In this document: one piece after another, positions 17,576 through 25,621 of the stretch
Layout of the letters: every line of letters begins with the position of its first letter
Numbering within the stretch: the first letter of the stretch is position 1
Source: Aquimarina sp. BL5
GTDB lineage: Bacteria; Bacteroidota; Bacteroidia; Flavobacteriales; Flavobacteriaceae
Direction of reading: 5' to 3'
Length of the DNA stretch: 64,000 nt
NCBI RefSeq assembly: GCF_003443675.1
Contig: NZ_CP031963.1
Span: 5,430,501-5,494,500 of the forward strand
The notes under the pieces: model-generated
Databases searched by the model: none
Told to the model about the DNA's origin: nothing
What the model saw: the letters and a program-made list of their open reading frames with translations, nothing else
Made by a program: the position numbers and the translations under genes

Positions 17576-19189
17576 TTAGTACCCTTCGTTCTGGGTAAGA
17601 TTTGGATTTGCTGATAAACTTGTAGCAGGAATAGGATATAGTTCTCTAAACGCTGGTATTGCAATTCCACTTGGAGAATTACCTTTTAAGGACCAATTAT
17701 ATGCCCCTCCACTGTAAAGGCCGAATCTTCTTAAATCCTGTCTTCTGTGAAGTTCCCAGTATAATTCTCTTGCTCTTTCGTCAATGATAAAATCTAAGGT
17801 CATATCTCCCGAAGCAATATTTGGAGCATTTGCTCTATTTCTTAAGTCATTGATGTAACCCAGCGCAGTTACGTCACTACCTCCACCACCTCTAAGGGTT
17901 GCTTCTGCATACATTAGATACACATCAGCTAATCTAAACATAGGAAAATCAACATCTGAGAACGTAAGGTCAGACCCTGGTCCTCCTGTAGATGTAACAT
18001 TAGAGTATTTTTCTAGCACATAGCCCTGGTCTCTGTCTTCTACATCCAGTATGTTTGCAGTTCTACGATCTCTAATAATAGTGTTTCTTACATCATTTGT
18101 AAAATCATCACCATCAAATTTTTCAGCAAACTGTGGAGAGATTCGTATAGCTCCTCCCCAACCTCCGGCTGCCACACCTAGGTTATCACCGTTTTGTTCG
18201 ATGCTTCCTACAGCACCATTGGTCATCACCGTGGTTGGACCGAAGTTTTGAACAAACTGTCCATCAGAAATAATTGAAAATATAATTTCGTTAGCAGCTT
18301 GATTTGCATCGTTATCTCCTCTAAAAAGGTTTTTGTAATCATCCGCTAAGGTATACCCACCATCAATAATTCTCTCACAATATGCGATGCAATCACTATA
18401 ACGGTTACTAGAAATATATACTTCTGAATTTAGGTACATTTTAGCAAGAATCATCCAAGCCAGAGCTTTATCAGATCTTCCGGTTACATTTTGTCTTGGC
18501 TCCAGTAAACTAGGTTCTATTTCAGTTAACTCCTCTTCTATAAATGTGAAAAGTTGGTTGTTATCATATTGCGGAGCAGCAAAGTTTCCTATAGGATCAT
18601 TTTCTGTGATAAACGGTGCTTTTCCGAAAGTGTCTAACATATGATAGTAGGCAAGTGCTCTTAATAATCTAGCTTCACTTCTAAAGGTTGCGATCTCAGC
18701 TTTTAGCTCACTTGAAACTCCTCTAGCATCTAATTGAGCATCGGTAGTTTGTCTAAGATAATCATTTACTAACGCAACTGAGAACATCACTCTACTAAAG
18801 AAACCTCTTACCAGTGTGTTTTGTGCTGACCATCTGTGTATCTGAATTTCGTGTACATTTCCCGCTTCATCGTTTATGTAGGACCAAACGATTTCATCGG
18901 TAGAAAACGTATTTAGATTCATTAAACCACGTCCATATTGACTCGTACCTGCATCAACTCCATCGAGGTTAGAAGATGTAGGTCCATTAGAACCTGTGAG
19001 TGTTAAGTTTCCATATATACCGGCTAGCGCTTGCTGATAAGATGCTGGATCTGCATAAAATTCTTCGATTGAAGAAGAATCATCATCTAATAATGTCTGA
19101 TTCAGATCATCTGTACAAGCATTCATAAAGATAACAGTCGCTATCAATACAAGATACCTAAAATAATTTGTTTTAAAATTCATTTTCAT
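17576..19189 (-). CDS. susD: SusD/RagB-like nutrient-binding lipoprotein
   Basis: 537 residues. The lipoprotein signal ends at FMNACTDD. The SusD TPR-like fold is recognisable from the N-terminal RALAYYHMLDTFG segment and the C-terminal end region with DLRRFGLY and FRELYPIP. It caps the SusC barrel and binds the oligosaccharide. An internal Met at residue 3 is an alternative start. The gene lies 4 bases after susC, the normal tight SusC-SusD pairing. Given the GH13 and GH65 neighbours, the substrate is most likely maltodextrin. Confidence 0.95.
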   Translation of the reverse strand: MKMNFKTNYFRYLVLIATVIFMNACTDDLNQTLLDDDSSSIEEFYADPASYQQALAGIYGNLTLTGSNGPTSSNLDGVDAGTSQYGRGLMNLNTFSTDEIVWSYINDEAGNVHEIQIHRWSAQNTLVRGFFSRVMFSVALVNDYLRQTTDAQLDARGVSSELKAEIATFRSEARLLRALAYYHMLDTFGKAPFITENDPIGNFAAPQYDNNQLFTFIEEELTEIEPSLLEPRQNVTGRSDKALAWMILAKMYLNSEVYISSNRYSDCIAYCERIIDGGYTLADDYKNLFRGDNDANQAANEIIFSIISDGQFVQNFGPTTVMTNGAVGSIEQNGDNLGVAAGGWGGAIRISPQFAEKFDGDDFTNDVRNTIIRDRRTANILDVEDRDQGYVLEKYSNVTSTGGPGSDLTFSDVDFPMFRLADVYLMYAEATLRGGGGSDVTALGYINDLRNRANAPNIASGDMTLDFIIDERARELYWELHRRQDLRRFGLYSGGAYNWSLKGNSPSGIAIPAFRELYPIPATSLSANPNLTQNEGY

Positions 19190-19193
19190 AGCA

Positions 19194-22130
19194 TTAAAAT
19201 TTTACATTAGCACCCATTAGGAATGTTCTTGGTCTAGGGTAGATTGTACTGTCAATCCCATCAAATACTTCAGGATCGAGACCGCTGTATTCTGTTATTA
19301 CAAATACATTTTGTACTCCTGTCCATAGCCTAAAAGAAGATGTCTCTCCTAAAAATTTATTGAAGGTATATCCTATAGTTATGTTATCCATTCGTAAAAA
19401 CGAAGCATTTTCTATAAATATGTCTGATACAATATTATTTCCCGAAGTACTATTAAAGTTGTTGTCCAATACCGAGGTTGGTAAATTACCTATTTGAGTG
19501 CCATCTGCTAATAAATTCAATTGTCCAAATGCAGAATCAACATTGTTATATAAATAATTTCCTAAACTCGCTCTTAGGTTGAATGAAAAATCAAAACCTT
19601 TATAATTTAAATTCGATTGAAAGCCCATAGTAACATCAGCAACAGGGTTTCTATAAATATATCTATCTAGATTGTTGATTACATTATCTCCATTTAGATC
19701 CACAAAAGCACCTTCTATTGGAGCTCCATTAGCATCATACACTTGTTTGAATGCAAAAAATGAATTAGGAGCAAAACCTTCACGGTGCACTTGAGCGTTA
19801 CCTCCAGTTCCTCCGTCTATTCCTCCAACTAATATATCAGCACCTGCCAAAGATTCTATTTCCTGGTCAAGGTAAGCAACATTATAGTTGATATTCCAAG
19901 AGAAATCTTTTCTGTCAATAATTGCAGCATCTACAGAGAATTCAATTCCTTCTGTTTGTAAGTCTCCTACGTTTTGTTCGATAGCATTCGTAAAGTTACT
20001 ACCATCGGCAACAGGTGCATCTACTAAAAGATCATTAGTTTCTTTTTTAAATACATCTATAGATCCATTTATTCGTCCATTTAAAAAACCAAAATCAAGA
20101 CCTGCATTATAAGTAGTTGCCGTTTCCCAGGTTAAATTGGGATTTATACCAGTAGGCACTGTAACAGTTACTAATTGACCATTAATAATGTATTGAGAGG
20201 TAGGTTGACCGTTTACCACACTAGAAGCGAACGATAGTTTACTACCACCTATATCCTGCTGTCCTGTGACACCATATCCTAATCTTAATTTAAGATTACT
20301 AAATAAGTTGGAGTCTGCCATAAAGTTTTCATCAGAAATATTCCAGGCAAATGCTGCTGCCGGGAAATTACCCCATCTGTTTTCTTCGCTGAACCTAGAA
20401 GTAGCATCTCTTCTGTAAGATAATGTAAGTAAATACTTCTCATTAATAGAGAAATTTGCTCTACCAAAAAATGCTAGAAGAACTAGGTTTGGATCTGTAG
20501 TAAAGTCAGGAATGGTACTTTCATTATCGTCTCTTTGTTCATTGGTAGTGAATCTATCTACTTCAAATTTTTGATAAGAATAACCACCAGTTAGATCTAA
20601 ACCAAAACTTCCTAAATCTTTCTTGTAGTTTAAATACCCATCAAAAAGGGTGTTTTTTCTATATTGTGTTTCGTCTACTCTTGATCCTACAAACGTACCA
20701 TCGTCTAATCGTATACTACCTATACTTTCAGTAGACAACTCATTAAATTCTTCGCTATCTGTTTCGTCAAAACCAACATTAACAGTACCGGTTAATTCTG
20801 GGAATGAAGGCAACGCATAACTTACTTTGAAATTCCCATAAATTCGTTGAACTTCACTACGATTCTCTCTTTGTAATAAAGCAGCAACTGGGTTTCTAGT
20901 TCCATTAAGAGGAGTTATATTGCCACTACCATCGTCCGTGAAATATTCTGTAAAACCTCCAAAAGGAGAAGTTGGATCATACACAGGTAGTGTTGGGTTA
21001 AAACGGATGGCTGCAGTTTCCTGACCAGCTGCAAATCTGTTTTTCTCCCAAGAAGCATTCGCGTTTAAATTTATTTTTAAACTTCCGTTAAGTAAAGTAG
21101 GGTTTAAAACCAAAGAAGCAGAACTTCTTTCGAACTCACTCGTTAATCGTAAACCTGGTTGGTTTAAATGACCAAGAGATAATCTTACAGGAAGAACATC
21201 GAATAGTGATCCTCTAACAGATAGATTATTGTCCGTAGAAACTACGCTTTTATATATTTCTTCTTGCCAATCTGTATTGGCATTACCTAATAGCCCAATA
21301 TCCTGAGGTCTTCTTTCTGCTATTAAAGCTCGGTACTCATCCGCAGAAAAAACATCGATAGTTTTAGGCAAGGTAAATAAACCACTCTGGAAGTTGTAAT
21401 CTACTTTTAATCCTTTACTCCCTTTAATAGTTTCAATAATAATAACCCCTGCAGAAGCTCTATTTCCGTAAATAGCAGTTGCAGATGCATCTTTTAATAC
21501 CGTAAAAGATTTAATGTTATTTGGATTAATTGTTGAGAGTATAGATCTTGCTCCCTTTGCATTTTCATTACTTAACGGAAGACCATCCACTACGATTAAT
21601 GGATCATTAGAAGCATTTAGTGAACCTCCACCTCGAATACGAATGTTAGAATTTGCTCCTGGATCTCCAGGTGTATTAATTACTAAACCAGCCACACGAC
21701 CATTTAAAAGATTTTCTGGCGTCACAATATTACCACTGTTAAAATCGTCAGCAGTTACTGTGCTAACAGAACCTGTTAAATCCTTCTTTCTGGCAGCACC
21801 ATAACCAATGACTACTACCTGTTCTAGTTCTGCTGCATCTTCTTGTAATGCAACATCGATTCTCTCATTTCCGGAATATGTGAATTCCTGAGGCAGAAAA
21901 CCCACGTAAGAAAACTCAACAATGTCTCCATCGTTAACCCCATTTAAAACGTAATTTCCATCAAAATCTGATGAAGTTCCGTTTGTTGTTCCCTTTATTA
22001 TAATATTAACACCGGGAATCGGCTGACCATTTCCAGCATCCGTGACAGTACCACTGACCGACGACTGTGCAAAAAAGCTCATTGGTATCAACCACAATAA
22101 AAACAATGCGCTTTTAGTAAATGTTTTCAT
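19194..22130 (-). CDS. susC: SusC/RagA-like TonB-dependent outer-membrane transporter
   Basis: 978 residues. A signal peptide (about 1-22) is followed by a carboxypeptidase-regulatory-like domain (SGTVTDAGNGQPIPGVNI). Next come a TonB-box region (VVVIGYGAARKKDLTG), a plug with ATAIYGNRASAGVIII, and a C-terminal beta-barrel ending in FLMGANVKF. It imports maltooligosaccharides across the outer membrane using TonB energy. It is the first gene of the minus-strand operon and is divergent from the LacI regulator, with a LacI-like palindrome between them. Confidence 0.96.
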   Translation of the reverse strand: MKTFTKSALFLLWLIPMSFFAQSSVSGTVTDAGNGQPIPGVNIIIKGTTNGTSSDFDGNYVLNGVNDGDIVEFSYVGFLPQEFTYSGNERIDVALQEDAAELEQVVVIGYGAARKKDLTGSVSTVTADDFNSGNIVTPENLLNGRVAGLVINTPGDPGANSNIRIRGGGSLNASNDPLIVVDGLPLSNENAKGARSILSTINPNNIKSFTVLKDASATAIYGNRASAGVIIIETIKGSKGLKVDYNFQSGLFTLPKTIDVFSADEYRALIAERRPQDIGLLGNANTDWQEEIYKSVVSTDNNLSVRGSLFDVLPVRLSLGHLNQPGLRLTSEFERSSASLVLNPTLLNGSLKINLNANASWEKNRFAAGQETAAIRFNPTLPVYDPTSPFGGFTEYFTDDGSGNITPLNGTRNPVAALLQRENRSEVQRIYGNFKVSYALPSFPELTGTVNVGFDETDSEEFNELSTESIGSIRLDDGTFVGSRVDETQYRKNTLFDGYLNYKKDLGSFGLDLTGGYSYQKFEVDRFTTNEQRDDNESTIPDFTTDPNLVLLAFFGRANFSINEKYLLTLSYRRDATSRFSEENRWGNFPAAAFAWNISDENFMADSNLFSNLKLRLGYGVTGQQDIGGSKLSFASSVVNGQPTSQYIINGQLVTVTVPTGINPNLTWETATTYNAGLDFGFLNGRINGSIDVFKKETNDLLVDAPVADGSNFTNAIEQNVGDLQTEGIEFSVDAAIIDRKDFSWNINYNVAYLDQEIESLAGADILVGGIDGGTGGNAQVHREGFAPNSFFAFKQVYDANGAPIEGAFVDLNGDNVINNLDRYIYRNPVADVTMGFQSNLNYKGFDFSFNLRASLGNYLYNNVDSAFGQLNLLADGTQIGNLPTSVLDNNFNSTSGNNIVSDIFIENASFLRMDNITIGYTFNKFLGETSSFRLWTGVQNVFVITEYSGLDPEVFDGIDSTIYPRPRTFLMGANVKF

Positions 22131-22163
22131 ATAAATTTAAATTAGTTTTTAATTGTTTTTAGC

Positions 22164-22181
22164 CTTATATTTTCACTTTCT
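22164..22181. repeat. 18-bp sequence repeated upstream of the MFS transporter (copy 1)
   Basis: CTTATATTTTCACTTTCT occurs exactly here, 34 bases upstream of the susC start, and again at 23433-23450. Relative to their genes the two copies have opposite orientations. A shared regulatory site within the maltodextrin locus is possible. Confidence 0.45.
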
Positions 22182-22217
22182 GGAGTCCAAAGTATGTAAA
22201 ATCTATGTTAAATTTGA

Positions 22218-22252
22218 GCTACGGTGTAGCCGTAACCTTACTCAAACGTTTG
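22218..22252. promoter_or_regulatory. LacI-type operator candidate in the susC-lacI divergent region
   Basis: CAAACGTTTG (22243-22252) is a perfect 10-bp palindrome with the central ACGT typical of LacI-family sites. It lies 113 bases from the susC start and 104 bases from the regulator start. A second small inverted repeat, GCTAC-GGT-GTAGC, is at 22218-22230. A related palindrome precedes pfkA at 34814. Confidence 0.55.
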
Positions 22253-22355
22253 CGTGTGGATAACTTTTGAAATTCTGTTAAAATTTTAAGGGTAATTGTG
22301 ATCATATCGCATATTTTCGCGTTAAAATTTGACTTTTAATAAAAATTCAAGGGAA

Positions 22356-23378
22356 ATGAAACAAAAAGTTACGTTAAAACAAATAGCAAAAGAGCTTGAT
22401 GTGTCTATCTCAACCGTGTCTAAAGCATTAAAAGATAGTGTGGAGATAAGTCTGGATACTCGACAAAAGGTAAAAGCTTTCGCTAAGTTGTATAATTACA
22501 AGCCTAACAACATTGCACTTAGCTTGAAAAACAGGAAAACCAAAACAATTGGAGTTATAATTCCTGAAATAGTTCATCATTTTTTTACTACTGTAATTGG
22601 CGGTGTTGAGAAAGTAGCCAATGAAAAAGGCTATAATGTAATCATATGTTCTTCTAATAATTCTTTTGATAAAGAAGTAATTAACTTGGAAATGTTAGCT
22701 AGCGGAAGTGCTGATGGTTTTATTTTATCCGTAGCAAAAGAGACGCAACAAAAAAAGGATTACCATCATATAGAGGAAACTATGAGCCAGGGAATGCCTG
22801 TTGTGCTTTTTGATAGAATTATCGATGAACTTGTGTGTGATAAGGTAATTATTGATGACGGAAAAGGCGCCCAGACTGCTACGAATCATCTGTTGTCTTT
22901 AGGGTGTAAAAAGATCGCTATCCTTACAACGGTAGACTACATAAGTGTTGGTAAGCTTCGAACAAATGGCTATTTAAGAGCATTAAGAGCTTATGATATT
23001 ACTGCTCGTGAAGATTATATTCTAAAGATAGAAGATATTGATAATTGTGAATCAGAAATTTCTGATTTCCTTAAAGACAAGGACGTAGATGCAATTTTTG
23101 CAGTAAATGAGCTGTTTGCAGTAACTGCTGCAAGAGTTTTAAATGAACAGGGCAGAAAAGTACCTGAAGATGTATCTATTGTAGGGTTTACAGATGGTAT
23201 ATTGTCTAAACATTTTATCCCTAGTTTAACCACCATCAGTCAGCATGGAGAAGAAATGGGGATAAGAGCCGCAAAGCTCCTTATAGACAAGTTAGAAGGA
23301 GAAGAGGATATCCCTGAAGAATATAAAACAGTGATCATAGATACTAGTTTGATCCAAAGGCAATCCACAAAAAAATAA
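22356..23378 (+). CDS. LacI-family transcriptional regulator of the maltodextrin locus
   Basis: 340 residues from the ATG at 22356. The frame could extend to a TTG at 22329, but the ATG directly precedes the conserved helix-turn-helix VTLKQIAKELDVSISTVSKALK. The N-terminal DNA-binding domain (1-55) is followed by a periplasmic-binding-protein-like sensor domain (from about 60, TIGVIIPEIVHHFFTTVIGG) that binds a sugar effector. It is the first gene of the plus-strand half of the locus and divergent from susC, so it likely controls both arms. Effector and sign of regulation are not visible. Confidence 0.92.
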   Translation: MKQKVTLKQIAKELDVSISTVSKALKDSVEISLDTRQKVKAFAKLYNYKPNNIALSLKNRKTKTIGVIIPEIVHHFFTTVIGGVEKVANEKGYNVIICSSNNSFDKEVINLEMLASGSADGFILSVAKETQQKKDYHHIEETMSQGMPVVLFDRIIDELVCDKVIIDDGKGAQTATNHLLSLGCKKIAILTTVDYISVGKLRTNGYLRALRAYDITAREDYILKIEDIDNCESEISDFLKDKDVDAIFAVNELFAVTAARVLNEQGRKVPEDVSIVGFTDGILSKHFIPSLTTISQHGEEMGIRAAKLLIDKLEGEEDIPEEYKTVIIDTSLIQRQSTKK

Positions 23379-23432
23379 CACACTAAAATTATTTTATTTA
23401 AAATAATATAATATATTTGACCCCTATCAGAA

Positions 23433-23450
23433 CTTATATTTTCACTTTCT
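23433..23450. repeat. 18-bp sequence repeated upstream of susC (copy 2)
   Basis: This is an exact second copy of CTTATATTTTCACTTTCT, 59 bases upstream of the MFS transporter start. Here it lies inside a small inverted repeat: AACTTA before it pairs with TAAGTT at about 23458-23463. Confidence 0.45.
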
Positions 23451-23509
23451 ACTAAAATAAGTTTTGATGAGTGTACGCGCTTATCAAGTAATAATCAAAC
23501 ATTTACTTA

Positions 23510-24865
23510 ATGAACAAGCGTAAGCTAAGTTTCTGGGAAATATGGAACATGAGTTTCGGTTTCCTAGGGATACAAATGGGATTTGCTTTACAAAATGCAA
23601 ATGCTAGTCGAATACTACAAATTTTTGGAGCAGATGTTCATGAATTGTCGTGGTTTTGGATTGTTGCACCCTTAACTGGTTTAATAGTCCAGCCAATAAT
23701 TGGATATTATAGTGATAAAACTTGGACTCGTTTAGGGCGTAGAAGACCATTTTTTCTTACAGGAGCTATTCTTGCATCGATTGGACTTTTATTAATGCCT
23801 AATGCAGATATGTTTACTGCGTTTTTACCATCATTGTGGGTAGGAGCAGGAATGCTTATGATAATGGACGCTTCATTTAATGTCGCAATGGAACCTTTTC
23901 GCGCGTTAGTTGCAGATAACTTACCTTCTGATCAGCGTACACTTGGTTTTAGTGTTCAAACTATTTTAATTGGAATTGGAGCTGTTATTGGTTCTTGGTT
24001 ACCATACGTACTTGCAAATTGGTTTAATGTTTCTAATGAAGCGCAAGTAGGGGAAGTACCATTACATTTGTTATTGTCATTTATTATAGGGGCTGTTGTT
24101 TTGGTAAGTAGCATCTTACTTACTGTATTTACAACAAAAGAATATTCTCCTGAAGAACTTAGCCAATTTGATGAGGATTCTGAGGAAAGTTTAGAAGAAG
24201 AGAAGTCTTCGTTAATGAATATTTTTTCAGATTTCAGAAAAATGCCGTTAACTATGAAACAGTTAAGCGGTGTTCAATTCTTTTCTTGGTTTGGATTGTT
24301 TGGTATGTGGGTTTTTTCTACTCCAGCAATAGCACATCATGTATATGGATTGCCGTTAGATGATCATAGTAGTGAGGCATATCAAAATGCAGGAGATTGG
24401 GTAGGTGTATTATTTGGTGTGTATAATGCCGTATCTGCGGTATTCGCATTCTTTCTTCCTTATATTGCTCTTAAAATAGGAAGAAAATTGACACATTCAG
24501 TTTCTTTGGTAATAGGTGGATTGGGACTTATATCAATTTACTTAGTACCTAATGAACATTGGTTAATGCTATCTATGGTAGGAATTGGAATTGCTTGGGC
24601 AAGTATTCTGGCAATGCCTTATGCTATATTGGCAGGTTCAATACCAGCAAAAAAAATGGGAGTTTATATGGGGATATTTAATTTCTTTATAGTGCTTCCA
24701 CAAATTATTAATGCCATTATTGGTGGACCTGTAGTGAAATATTTTTATGGAGGTAATCCTATTTATGCTCTAGTGATTAGTGGTATTTCATTTATTATCG
24801 CGGCCTTATTGGTTGTTAGAGTGAAAGATGCAGATGATAAGACTTTATTAAACAAAATTAACTAA
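23510..24865 (+). CDS. MFS sugar transporter (SLC45 / GPH-like), probably maltose
   Basis: 451 residues with about twelve hydrophobic helices. It has the loop motif GYYSDKTWTRLGRRRPFFLTG between helices 2 and 3, characteristic of SLC45-like and GPH sugar:cation symporters. An acidic central loop (about 218-232) separates the halves. Placed directly upstream of beta-phosphoglucomutase and maltose phosphorylase, it most likely brings maltose or short maltodextrins from periplasm to cytoplasm. The start ATG follows a 131-base leader. The substrate is inferred from context. Confidence 0.88.
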   Translation: MNKRKLSFWEIWNMSFGFLGIQMGFALQNANASRILQIFGADVHELSWFWIVAPLTGLIVQPIIGYYSDKTWTRLGRRRPFFLTGAILASIGLLLMPNADMFTAFLPSLWVGAGMLMIMDASFNVAMEPFRALVADNLPSDQRTLGFSVQTILIGIGAVIGSWLPYVLANWFNVSNEAQVGEVPLHLLLSFIIGAVVLVSSILLTVFTTKEYSPEELSQFDEDSEESLEEEKSSLMNIFSDFRKMPLTMKQLSGVQFFSWFGLFGMWVFSTPAIAHHVYGLPLDDHSSEAYQNAGDWVGVLFGVYNAVSAVFAFFLPYIALKIGRKLTHSVSLVIGGLGLISIYLVPNEHWLMLSMVGIGIAWASILAMPYAILAGSIPAKKMGVYMGIFNFFIVLPQIINAIIGGPVVKYFYGGNPIYALVISGISFIIAALLVVRVKDADDKTLLNKIN

Positions 24866-24869
24866 TAGA

Positions 24870-25535
24870 ATGACAAAAAAAGCATTCATATTTGATCTAG
24901 ATGGTGTTATAGTAGACACAGCAAAATACCATTTTTTAGCTTGGCAAAATTTAGCCAATGGTCTTGGTATATCTTTTTCTGAGGAACAAAATGAACAACT
25001 AAAAGGAGTTAGCCGAATACGATCTTTAGAAAAAATTTTAGAATGGGGTAATAAAACCATCTCAGAGGAAGAATTTACTTCCTTAATGACTAAAAAAAAT
25101 GAAGAATATCTAAATTATATTGAGACTATGGATACATCCGAAATTCTTCCGGATGTACCAAGAGTATTAGAGTATCTTTTAACCAAAGAGCAAGCCATAG
25201 CATTAGGTTCTGCCAGCAAAAACGCTCGAATTATCTTGGATAAAGTATTGCTGAAAGAGAAATTTCACGAAATTGTTGATGGGACAGACGTTTCAAAAGC
25301 AAAACCAGATCCCGAAGTATTTTTAATCGGAGCACAAAAATTAGGAGTAGCTCCTAAAGATTGCATAGTTTTTGAAGATTCTGTAGCGGGTGTTCAGGCT
25401 GCTAATATTGCGAATATGGTAAGTATTGGTATTGGCGATGCCGACGTTTTGCACGAAGCAGATTATGTATTTAGTAATTTCACAGAAATTACAGAAGAAT
25501 TTATTAACCAATTAGTTATAACCAAAAAAGTTTGA
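24870..25535 (+). CDS. pgmB: Beta-phosphoglucomutase
   Basis: A 221-residue HAD-superfamily enzyme. FDLDGVIVDT gives the Asp9 nucleophile and Asp11 acid/base, and the helical cap holds the LKGVSRIRSLE substrate loop. Motif II is ALGSASKN, motif III lysine is in DVSKAKPDPEVF, and motif IV is VFEDSVAGVQAA. It converts beta-glucose 1-phosphate, the product of the next gene, into glucose 6-phosphate. It starts 4 bases after the transporter stop. The combination with a GH65 phosphorylase makes the assignment strong. Confidence 0.95.
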   Translation: MTKKAFIFDLDGVIVDTAKYHFLAWQNLANGLGISFSEEQNEQLKGVSRIRSLEKILEWGNKTISEEEFTSLMTKKNEEYLNYIETMDTSEILPDVPRVLEYLLTKEQAIALGSASKNARIILDKVLLKEKFHEIVDGTDVSKAKPDPEVFLIGAQKLGVAPKDCIVFEDSVAGVQAANIANMVSIGIGDADVLHEADYVFSNFTEITEEFINQLVITKKV

Positions 25536-25547
25536 GAATAATAGGAG

Positions 25548-25598
25548 GTTGCCTAAGTAAATACGGTGTTTGATATTTAGGAAAGTCTTCTTAGCAAC
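25548..25598 (+). other. Possible hairpin in the pgmB-mapA intercistronic region
   Basis: GTTGCCTAAG (25548-25557) and CTTAGCAAC (25590-25598) are complementary apart from one bulged base, with an AT-rich 32-base loop. It follows an AGGAGG that is unusual in this phylum but has no start codon at the right distance. A role in mRNA processing is possible; it may also be chance. Confidence 0.3.
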
Positions 25599-25621
25599 TA
25601 AAAATAAAAAAAAGAGAACCG

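Noticed and set aside
25543..25548. AGGAGG as a Shine-Dalgarno for a small gene before mapA
   Set aside because: No start codon follows at 5-12 bases and no frame of useful length opens; mapA starts more than 70 bases downstream.
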